DNA of 64,000 nt from Bathymodiolus brooksi (Eukaryota; Mollusca; Bivalvia; Mytilida; Modiolidae), in assembly GCA_963680875.1 (NCBI GenBank), contig OY804585.1, positions 28,634,186 to 28,698,185 on the forward strand. Direction: 5' to 3'. Both the position numbers and the translations under genes were made by a program. The notes beneath the pieces were generated by a model. That model ran no database searches. It saw nothing but the letters and a program-made list of their open reading frames with translations, and was not told the DNA's origin. Each line of letters begins with the position of its first letter. The stretch's first letter is position 1. Shown here one piece after another: positions 34,426 through 44,500 of this stretch.

Positions 34426-34496
34426 ATTAGCCTATAGTCGCTCCGTTGAAACAATCAAGGCTGCTGTCTCCTCTAGCCAATACCAATTTATTAATA

Positions 34497-34750
34497 TGGC
34501 CTGGGTGGCTCAATGAGTTAGGTAGTTGGATTACCTAACAACTCATACAAGCCTATCACCAATACGGCGTGGATTCGCACCCGGCTCGGTAAATTACAAA
34601 AAGGGTGCACTCGACTCGCAGCCGCAAGTGATAAAGTTTACCAGTTGTTTTCCCATGGTTGGTGGTTCTCTCCGGGCACTCCGGCTTTTTCCACCCCTAA
34701 AACTGGTCGCCATGAAATAGCCGAAATATTGCTGAAACCCACAATTTATT
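34497..34750 (+). mobile_element. SINE type A
   Basis: It has a head GGCCTGGGTGGCTCAATGAG, box-B-like GGATTCGCACCC, core CTCCGGGCACTCCGGC and tail GAAATATTGCTGAAACCCAC. It is closely followed by AT-rich DNA. Confidence 0.8.
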
Positions 34751-34954
34751 AAACCTGTAAATACATTTTGTAGTTTTAACCTTTTTCAATTGTCATGTAC
34801 AATCTCTGACATACATGTAATCTTCAGTTATGTTGAAGGCCGTCAGTATTTGGTAGAAGTAGAAGTATTATTCTTTCTTTCTCAAGTATTTACATCGACT
34901 TTCTCGGAAACATTAAGTCAGATGTAATTGCAAGTTTTAACATTTGTTAAAGCT

Positions 34955-35385
34955 GAACACAGAGGGTAGGATACTACAATAGAAATCATATACCATACCA
35001 TTGAGAGACTTTGGTTGAACACAGAGGGTGGGATACTACAATAGAAATCATATACCATACCATTGAGAGACTTTGGTTGAACACAGAGGGTGTGATACTA
35101 CAATAGAAATCATATACCATACCATTGAGAGACTTTGGTTGAACACAGAGGGTGGGATACTACAATAGAAATCATATACCATACCATTGAGAGACTTTGG
35201 TTGAACACAGAGGGTGGGATACTACAATAGAAATCATATACCATACCATTGAGAGACTTTGGTTGAACACAGAGGGTGGGATACTACAATAGAAATCATA
35301 TACCATACCATTGAGAGACTTTGGTTGAACACAGAGGGTGGGATACTACAATAGAAATCATATACCATACCATTGGGAGACTTTA
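34955..35385. repeat. 62-bp tandem array, about 7 copies
   Basis: The unit runs GTTGAACACAGAGGGTGGG, ATACTACAATAGAAATC, ATATACCATACC, ATTGAGAGACTTTG. The units are almost identical. Confidence 0.9.
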
Positions 35386-35504
35386 GTAACAATTGACTAA
35401 CACTTTCTTCATTTTAATAGTTTTGTTTTGATTTCATTAATTAGATGGAAACAAGAATTTTTTTTACAAACTTCAGTGTTCTTCAAATATATCGTATTAT
35501 ATAT

Positions 35505-35755
35505 CCGGTGGCAGTGTGGCCGTGATCGTTATGTAGTTGGATTTACAACTACCTATGCAATCAGTGCCTATCACCACTGATGTGAGTTCGAATCTCGATC
35601 AGGGCGAAGTGTACAACATTATGTGATAAAGTTTGTCAGTGACTTGTGACAGGTCAGTGGTTTTCTGCCGGGTCCTCCGGTTTCCTCCACCAATAAAACT
35701 GACCGCCACGATATAACTAAAATATTGTTAAAAGTGGCGACATCATCAAACAATC
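35505..35755 (+). mobile_element. SINE type B
   Basis: It is complete: GGCAGTGTGGCCGTGATCG, box-B-like GAGTTCGAATCTC, core CTCCACCAATAAAACTGACC, tail AAAAGTGGCGACATCATC. Confidence 0.8.
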
Positions 35756-36284
35756 AAACTTCATCCAACATATTGACAAAAATCTTTAATTAAAAATAAA
35801 AAAAAATGACACACAATTTTTAATCTTTTACAAAATATAATTTTTAATAAATCAGATAATTTATGACATCATGTTTTACAACAAATTTGTCGATTTATAG
35901 GTAAAGGGAAGAATAAGTCAGTACAATCACGCACCATATGTTACCATTGTATAATCTTGAAGTTAAAAGACATGTGTGGGTTCAAGATTGATTTTCTTAT
36001 ATTGACTCAGCTTTAGCATCTGTTTTGGTTTGATGATAATCAGGATGAAGTTTATCATGGACCTGGGTATAAAGCCTGTGACCCCTTCTCCAATAAAAAA
36101 AAAAGTCACTGTGTAAAAGGGGTGGGGTGGTCTCTCTGGCAGGGGAACAATTTAGTAGTATTTTACTTTCTCAGTCAGTACATCTAAAATCTGATGAAAG
36201 GGGTTGCCTTGAGGTGGTCTTATAAGAGGGGGACTACTGTATATTAGAAATGGGGTCTTATATTTACTCTCCTCTTATTAAATA

Positions 36285-36485
36285 AACGTTAAAGGAACCC
36301 AAAGGGGCAATCAAGAATGAACAATCCAGAGACACCGGCAACACTGAGCACACAAGACACAGGATGAAGACAAACAATGCGCAAAAACACAACGCAACAC
36401 AGAACACTAAAAAGATGAGCCACACGGACCCCACCAAAACGAGGTGAAGCCAGGTGCTGGCAAAGGATAAGCAGTCTCTGTCTAT
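36285..36485 (-). mobile_element. Dispersed repeat, family F
   Basis: It contains AAAGGGGCAATCAAGAATG, CACACAAGACACAGGATG and AGCCACACGGACCCCACC, ending near GATAAGCAGT. It is shared with 55915-56110 and with the flanks of the 53-bp array at 17400. Just before it, 36120-36260 carries remnants of another element (GGTGGTCTTATAAG, GGGACTACTGTAT), also seen near 38930-38975. Confidence 0.6.
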
Positions 36486-36727
36486 TATAAGACACCCGCC
36501 ATGTTACTCATAGAGTCAAGAGATGTTGGAACATCCTTTTCTGTTTTGAAATGATTAATTGTTGTTGTTAATGACCGCCAATAGGAAATTGGTGTGAATT
36601 CTCATGTAGAAATTTAGCCACTGTGGTCATTAAAAATATTACGAAAATTTAACCATCTGGTTACTAAACATGCTAAGAATAGGATAATATGGTATAGTAT
36701 ACAGTCTGCAGTTGTTTGTATAATAGG

Positions 36728-36985
36728 GAGGTTATGGTGTTTAACTCCACTTTCAACAATATTTCAGTTATATGGTGGCGGTCAGTTTTATTGGTTGAGG
36801 AAACCACAGTCCCAGGAGAAAACCACTGACCTGTTGCAAGTCACTGACAAACTTTATCACATAATGTTGTATCAAGCACACCTCACCTGAGCGGGATTCA
36901 AACTCACAACGTTAGTGGTGATAGGCACTAATTACATAGGCACTAATCCAACTACCATACGATCACGTCCACGACGGCCAAGTAT
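36728..36985 (-). mobile_element. SINE type B
   Basis: On the minus strand: head GGCCGTCGTGGACGTGATCG, box-B-like GAGTTTGAATCCCG, core CCTCAACCAATAAAACTGAC, tail AAAGTGGAGTTAAACACC. Confidence 0.8.
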
Positions 36986-36989
36986 ATGT

Positions 36990-38098
36990 ATATCTAGATA
37001 TATACAATTTCAAGAAAGCGTGTTTACATGTAGATTATTTGTATTAATTTGGCCTGTTTTGAAATTGCTATGACAATAAAACAAATAAATATTGAAGATA
37101 AAATTTGTAGAGTTATAATACATGTATATCTAAATTTGTATGTTTTCTTCCCCTGTCTCTAGATAATAGGATTTACAGAGATTTAATTCTGACATGAATT
37201 CTGTATAATTTGATAAAAGTTGTTACTCATTTTGATTAAATTTTGCTGAGTTTTCTTCATTTCAAAATATTATGCAGGCTAATAATGTCGATATATACTG
37301 GTATGCTGTTTTGGGATAAACAAATCTAACAAGGGTAAAATATACATAATAAATTGTAAACCATAATTACCATATAAGAAAATATTATGTGAAAATCTGC
37401 ATACATATGAAATGAAATTGTTATACATTTGTTAGAAGATTAAGTCAATTTTGTATCAACAAAAACATAATTTAATGTATTTTACTGTTTAACTTGTTTT
37501 CTCAAATTATTTATTTTTATAAGCTAAACAATTTAAGAAAACAAATTGAACACAAACTAATGATAGTACTTTTGTAGACAAATTATTTAAGTCTGTGTTT
37601 AACTCTTGACGATTTGAAATACCTTCTTCTAAAAATTATTTAAAAATTACCGCTATAAACTACAGAGTTTTTTGCTCTTGTTGATAATAAAAAAACTATT
37701 AAAATTTGACGTGAATTGACCTCATAATTATTTGAAAAGTGTAGTTTTTCGTGAAATATGTAGTGAAAAGTAGAAGTATCCGAATACTTTTGTCCACTAT
37801 CTGTATATCAAGAAGTATTACTTCAAAAAGTGATTTGTCAACATTATGCTACTTGTACATGTATCACCTTTCAACAACAAAACAAACAGTGGGTACTCTT
37901 TGATGGTATTTGTGATATATAATGTTAACACCGGGTACCTAAAGCCTATGTTTGTTTAAGTACTTTATCTTATCTGTGTAAATTAACTTGAAGAGGACAG
38001 TTATATAGACTTTTTTTTGTCAACATTGACTACACGATGCTCATATTTTCTGTACTTGTATAAATGTTTTATACTTCACCATCTTCCTACCTAGGAAA
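36990..38098. other. Non-coding stretch
   Basis: AT-rich; no exon, array or element termini recognised. Confidence 0.4.
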
Positions 38099-38156
38099 GT
38101 ACAGTCAAACCTGTATATAAAGGTCACTCAAGGGAACCCGAAAATGTGGCCGCTGC

Positions 38157-38451
38157 CACAGGCGCTCGTAGCACGGACCACCCCCCTTTTTCTAACTTTC
38201 TGTTTACAAATTTATTTTCAATAAAATTTCTTTATTATTTCATCTGTTTTTCCTTATTTTAACTTGTTCGTGTCAAAATTCATACAATATTATGTCAACA
38301 TCAAATTGCAGATTGTATGAATATTGACACGAACAAGTTAAAATAAGGAAAAAGAGATGAAATAATAAAGAAATAAAGAAATTTTATTGAAAATAAATTT
38401 GTAAACAGAAAGTTAGAAAAAGGGGGGTGGTCCGTGCCACGAGCGCCTGTG
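38157..38451. mobile_element. hAT-like fold-back element nested in the pogo-type MITE
   Basis: The ends are CACAGGCGCTCGT and ACGAGCGCCTGTG, with long inverted arms (well over 100 bp each) around a short centre near 38300. It is flanked by the exact 8-bp duplication GCCGCTGC (38149-38156, 38452-38459), as expected for hAT. It is a clear nested insertion. Confidence 0.85.
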
Positions 38452-38518
38452 GCCGCTGCTGCCCTTTATATGCAGGTTAAAATAGTATGGACTATTCATT
38501 AATGGAAAAAACGAGACT

Positions 38519-38764
38519 TCCCTTTATAGACAGTGATTTGTTATATAGAGGTACCCTTTATAGACAGTGATTTGTTATATAGAGGTACCCTTTATAGACA
38601 GTGATTTGTTATATAGAGGTACCCTTTATAGACAGTGATTTGTTATATAGAGGTACCCTTTATAGACAGTTATTTGTTATATAGAGGTACCCTTTATAGA
38701 CAGTTATTTGTTATATAGAGGTACCCTTTATAGACAGTTATTTGTTATATAGAGGTACCCTTTA
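38519..38764. repeat. 34-bp tandem array, about 7 copies
   Basis: The unit is CCCTTTATAGACAGT plus GATTTGTTATATAGAGGTA. It is made of the subterminal sequence of the enclosing pogo-type element. GTGATTTG units precede GTTATTTG units. Confidence 0.9.
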
Positions 38765-38994
38765 AAGCAGGTTTGACTGTACATTGACAATACAACGGTC
38801 CCCGTCGTATAAGGCCCCACTCCCAACAAAGGTCGCCCTCTCATCAGGCTAGATTTTAAATGCACTGAGTTAATACAATACTACTAAATTATGCTCCTCA
38901 AGAACGACCACTCCTCTTATAAAAAGAGAGTTTATTATCGAAGGGATGACCTTATAAGAAAGGGACTACTGTATACAAGAAAATTAAGGTCATT

Positions 38995-39804
38995 CAGAGG
39001 CGTAGCTGAGGCTTAATAGTGTGCACGCTATAATTTTGAACGGGAGTGGGTTTGGATCTGCCCCCCGCCTGAATTTTTTTTTCGACGAGATGCAAAATAG
39101 TGCGATCTGGGGCCATTTCAGGGTTTCATATAACAAGCACAATTTTAATGACTGGTAGACAAGAATTTCTTAAACTTGTTCAAAATCTGCCCTTCGTGTT
39201 CAAAATCTCGGTGAATATGCATCAGTCCAAGGGAAGATAGCCTGTCATTCTTTATAGTCGACCTAACATAAGTTGTCATACATCTCACTACACTCAATTA
39301 CCTTTCTGCAGTTCAACTTGCTACTGGCATGATTAACAAAACACATAAAAATGTATCTGTAGAAGGATTGAGAACTGGATTTATAGAATTAGGTATGTTA
39401 CAAAGTGTTGTTGGCAAATCTTTCCGTTTTGTAATGACTAGAGGGTTCGCCATCTGGCAACTTCTTTCCAGAAACCCTCTAATGACAAATCAATGTCAGC
39501 CTGGTATGCATCGTATATTGTAGCGACATGATTATCAGTTATTTTGTTTTACCGCACGGGGCAGTAGATGCTGTGCATGGAAGCGGTTTTCCTATTTAAC
39601 GTAACGTTTGCTAGTCTATATATTAGTATACATAGTTACTAGTACATGTATGTCTTATTAGCGATATATAAATTATACTGATTAAATTACACTGTTAAAG
39701 TAGCAATACAAATATTGGGTTTTTTTTAAATGTTATTTCCCAATTATTTTTAAACTGCCGATGTGCACGCCATGGCGTGACAGCTATATACAGCTACGCC
39801 TCTG
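38995..39804. mobile_element. hAT-like DNA transposon, 810 bp, 5-bp target duplication
   Basis: The ends are CAGAGGCGTAGCTGAGG and CAGCTACGCCTCTG, flanked by TCATT at 38990-38994 and 39805-39809. A 64-codon frame (39329-39523) lies inside; I do not recognise it, and it is too short for a transposase. The element is probably non-autonomous or internally deleted. Confidence 0.75.
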
Positions 39805-39849
39805 TCATTTCATTCAGGTTTCAATTTTCTGTATTTTCTTTTGTTGTAA

Positions 39850-39985
39850 ATAAGGGTAATAACAAAATTACCGAACTCCGAACAATCTTACAAAGGGAAA
39901 GTAAAAACTCATAATTATATAAACAGACAAAATCAGTCAACAACCGGAAAACTGTGAAAACCGTAATGACCCTGACTTGATACAG
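39850..39985 (-). repeat. Dispersed repeat G
   Basis: It is the reverse complement of 10162-10296, with few mismatches. The parent element is unknown. Confidence 0.6.
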
Positions 39986-40228
39986 GCATACCAAAACTAC
40001 CCCTACTCCAAAGATATGATCAGGAATTCCTTTCAAAATTTGTTGGTTTTCTAGAAAGTTTTTTGGCATTAAAGTTCGGTAAGCTTTTTTTCAGATATAT
40101 GTTCGAGAGAAAAAATAACGACAGTTTATACTTGTACCCACTCGCATCAGAAATTGTATGTCAGGTTTATTTATTGTACTTGAACTAGATCTATCAGGTC
40201 TATATATATTAGCTCAGATTGTTATGAC

Positions 40229-40499
40229 CAGGGGCGGATCCAGGATTTCAAGTTAGGGGGGGCGCACTTAAAAAAAATTGCGCCGAGCGGAGGGAGGCGC
40301 TAAAATTTTTGGGGTATTTCGTGTGAAAAATCACGATTTTACGCAAAAAAATCATATTTTTTTCCAATTGCGGAGGGAGGCGCGAAAATATGTGGGGTAT
40401 TTCGTGTGAAAAATCACGATTTTACGCCAAAAAATCACATTTTTTTCCAATTTTAGGGGGGGGGCCGGGTGCGTGCGCCCCCCTCTGGATCCGCCCCTG
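40229..40499. mobile_element. hAT-like MITE with 5-bp target duplication
   Basis: The ends are CAGGGGCGGATCCAGG and CTGGATCCGCCCCTG, flanked by ATGAC at 40224-40228 and 40500-40504. The interior holds a direct duplication of about 70 bp (GCGGAGGGAGGCGC...AAATCACGATTTTACGC). It is the same family as 8811-8981. Confidence 0.85.
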
Positions 40500-40871
40500 A
40501 TGACATCCTGGTAACTTATGCAAGACATATTGTAAGCAAAAAAAATAAATAGCAGAAAAAATATTACAGCCATAAAAACCTACCTGCCAAGGTCATACTT
40601 GTATTATAAATCGTCCAATCAAATGCTATATATACTGGATTTAGTATTCTGATTGGATATTTTAAAAGTATGAGCACTAAGCTTGTTTCTCAAAATTGTA
40701 TATGACTGCAAGGCCTTAGCAACTTGCAATAGACGTACCTTGTAATCAAACATGCCTTCGGTGTTAAAGGAAGCTTATAATGCTTAGACCAATCAAATCT
40801 TCTTATCCATGTACTGAGCTTAAATTTGACTGTTGTAAATGACAGAAAATTAGGATTAAGAATATTTAAGG

Positions 40872-40990
40872 ATTGATCGCAATTTTTGTTCGGTTCATGA
40901 AGAAATAACCTCAATCAGGTTGTACACACCCTTGCGTACCTTGGTGATTGAGGTTATTTCGAATGAACCGAACAAATAATTACGATCAAT
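40872..40990. repeat. Inverted repeat, about 46-bp arms
   Basis: Arms 40872-40917 and 40945-40990 pair with a few mismatches (AATAACCTCAATCA against TGATTGAGGTTATT; TTGTTCGGTTCAT against ATGAACCGAACAA). It is a possible small MITE. A similar AATAACCTCAATC recurs at 41180. Confidence 0.6.
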
Positions 40991-41254
40991 ACTTATAAAT
41001 TAATTCAAACTTTTTGTAATGATATTGAAAAATATATTAATTTTTTTTCAAAATAAGGCAAATAATCGGAAATAAATTAAAATATCCCCAAAGGTGTCTC
41101 ATTTAAAGAAAATCGTCTGATGACAACGGCACACGACGCCTTGAAAACGGCATCTATTTATAGATTCCGTTCATTGACAAATAACCTCAATCTTTTCAAC
41201 CAATCAAAACACGTATACAATGACATGTGAGTCGGTTACTCTAAAATTAATTTA

Positions 41255-41345
41255 TTGGTGTATAACACCACTTTCAACAATATTTTAGCTATCCATGGCG
41301 GTCAGATTTATTGATTGAGGAAACATGAGTATCTGGATAAATTCA
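41255..41345 (-). mobile_element. SINE tail fragment
   Basis: On the minus strand it carries core CTCAATCAATAAATCTGACC and tail AAAGTGGTGTTATACACC. It lies upstream of the large KIAA1549-like exon. Confidence 0.6.
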
Positions 41346-41506
41346 CCACCTTTTCGACCAACAATTCCTGTTAACACTATTTGTTAGAGAAATGTAATTA
41401 GCTAAATAGACAGCAAGGCTAATAAATGCTTAAAAACTTTTACTAGTAAGTTTATTATTTGTTTATAGTTCATGCACTAACTGCTTTTTCGTTATTTTTT
41501 TGACAG

Positions 41507-44500
41507 CTGACTTGAGTGTGACACTGCATCCTTCAGAGAGTGGTGTGATTTTCACAGGTGTGGTCATTACTAACACTGTTAACACTGTTGACACTGATAC
41601 ACTGTCGTCTGCTCAGTCTGATGCTTTATTAACTAACTCTGCCATAGATAGTGTTAAATCTCAATCCAGTAGTGAGATATCTCTTAGTATGAAATCTCAG
41701 TACAATAGTGATATATCTCAACTAACAGTATCAAATAGTATTATTAATCTTCCCCCATCGTCTGCTGCAGTAGTAGGGGATAGCATATCAGCCAAGCAAT
41801 CAACCAGTCTAATTATTGAAAATGTAATTGTGCCAACCAAAACATTAGTTAGTGAAAATTTGACAGAAAAATCAAAATTAATCTCTGAATTATCTCCCTT
41901 TATTACAAAATCTGAAAATGCATTATCAATATCACCAGTGACTACTAATTCAGAAGTAATAAATTCGGTGATGGCAACAAAGATGGATGAAAGTTCTTCA
42001 CAAGCAAAAACTACCAGTCAAAATTATGTTTCTGACATCTTGTCAACAATAATATTAAAATCGCAGATTGATGTGTCACGACTAACAACTATCAGTCATT
42101 TATCTGTGGGAGTGGATATTGTACCTTCATCAACATCATCATCTGTTGTCATGGCTACCATTGTTCAAACGTCTGCTCTTAACACAGTAAACGTTGTTCA
42201 TCCATCATCTACATTGGAAATTACTGACAGTGTCAAAACCAGTAATATGGTGTCATCAGCTGGTGCTGTGGAAAACTCACAAACTATGGTTACAAATGCT
42301 TATATTACTCACACTGCTTCAGAGTCAAGTTTTCCTAAAACATCTGATCAAAATCTGATGTCTTCCATGATTTCAGGGGAGGTAATCATATCTACTCAAC
42401 AAGAGGAAAATTCACTGCTTAAATCAACCTTTGAACAAGGAATATCAACATCTGAACAAGGAATATCAACATCTGAACAAGCTGTTCAAGTGAGCAATGC
42501 AGTTCAATCAATTACGAGTTCAGCAGGAAGTAGCTATTTCACTGGAGATATTGACAAGACTAGCCTAGTGTTATCAGATTCTACACCACTGTCTACTGTA
42601 CATATTGGTGACAGCTTTGTTCCATCTATTGAACCAACAATGACTCACAAAGTAGCAGAAACAGCAACTAGTGTAGATGCATTTTCAAGCTCTACAACTG
42701 TTAGTGCACAAATGACAGACTCGATCGAAATCATTCCAAAATTAACAACAGTTTCATCATATGCAACTTCATCAGACATGCTTCCAGGAAATGTTTTTCA
42801 GGTTGATTCTAATGCAATATCAAGTGGCAATTTTACACAAAATGTTTTGAGAAGCACTGGGAATAGTATGGAATTAACAAAAACTGTTTCAAATAACATC
42901 CTCTCATTAACATTAGATTCAGGAATGACACCATCGAAGGCTGTTTCTTCATTAACAAGCACAGTTCTTTCTGATATTAACACAAGTAGTCATAGTGTAG
43001 AATTAAGTTTTTCACAAGACATGGCATCAATTGGTTCTTCATTTCTGAGCACTACACCACAATTGAATATCAGTGATTTTGAAACACGTTTGTTATCCGT
43101 CAGTTCTGACTTCGGAACAGTCACATCTAAAATAACCAATAGCTTTTCAAGTATGCCTGCGTCCACAAGTCATAATTTAGGACAAACAATATTACCGACA
43201 TCTTTCGTAATTACAACTCCACAAATGAATGCGAGTGCTTTTGAAACACAAACATTATATACTACCAGTTTGGAAATCTCATCAAATGCCTTAGTCAACC
43301 AATCAAACACACCCGACATAATGACAAGCTTTGTTATAACCACTCCTCAACTCAACATAAGTGTATTTGACACACAGTCTCTATTAAGTACAAGGACAGA
43401 TAACTCTACACAAATGTTTTCATTGAGCCAATCCAGTACACCTTTTATTCAACCACAGTCAAGTTTACAGACAGAAACAAACAGTTCAGAATTTTCTTTA
43501 AATTTTTCAAGTATTAATTTAACGTCACAGCTACCAGTACTTACAAGTTCAGAAAGTAGGTCAATGTATGATATTTCACCTACATCAGTTTTAGGTATTA
43601 GTTCAGTAAAACTATCATCAGAGATATCGAATAGTACCATTTCTGCTACACAATCAATAACTCCTGATTTTAGTAGTTTGTTTATCAGTTTAAATGCAAC
43701 ACCTTCAATATTTTCCAGTTTTGAAACTCAAAATTTGTCAGACATTTTATTAACCCCTAGTGTTTCTTTTGAAACAATATCCACCAATCAGAACCAATTC
43801 AGTTCAGAAGTTAATTTAACCTTGACCTCTGTTATCTTTGAATCCACTGTAAATATTAGCAATGCAAAAATAGTATCGTCTGTTGTTTCTATAGCATCGA
43901 CCCCTGACCTCAATTTTTCATCATTTTCAATTCAAGAAACACCTATGTCAATCATGAATTATTCAAATAGTTTAGAAGTTAGTAACTTAACCTCTGACCT
44001 TTATATGACCTCTGACATTTTACCTATCATATCAAGTTCTGAAATGTTAATCTTGACTGCTACCTCTGATCTTGTAATATCCTCATTAGATTTCCTAAAT
44101 TTTTCAACAACAGATATTCCTACTCAATCTACATTAACCTTTAACCTTACAACAGAGCCAATCACATCTTTATATCAACAAACATCAATTATCAGTGGCC
44201 TTTTTTCAAATTCGACGTTGACATCAGACATTTTACCAACATTAAATGTGTCTATGAGTGATATGAAGTCAGAACTCTCAACAGTGTTTCAAAATGGAAA
44301 TGAATCGGTTTCTGGAAATATTTCCATGGTAACATTTTTACCCAATGTATCATTGGATTCTGCATCTTTAATGTCTGATTTTGTTTCAACTGCAGCCTCA
44401 ACTTTACCAATCATAATACAACCGACAATGACAGTTAATTCAACACTAGATATGTCATCTGCTGCCATGGAAACACTTTTTGATATGACTGTCGTTACAA

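Larger units (their letters stand above)
38102..38779. mobile_element. Pogo-type MITE with TA target duplication
   Basis: It has inverted ends CAGTCAAACCTG and CAGGTTTGACTG, flanked by TA at 38100-38101 and 38780-38781. CAGTCAAACC-type termini with a TA target are characteristic of pogo/Tigger-like elements. It is interrupted by a second transposon (38157-38451) and enlarged by an internal 34-bp array. No transposase frame is present. Related short elements are at 51163-51339 and 53267-53443. Confidence 0.75.

Noticed and set aside
40352..40573. Minus-strand frame with a hydrophobic N-terminus
   Set aside because: It overlaps the right half of a hAT-like MITE and runs through its inverted terminus.
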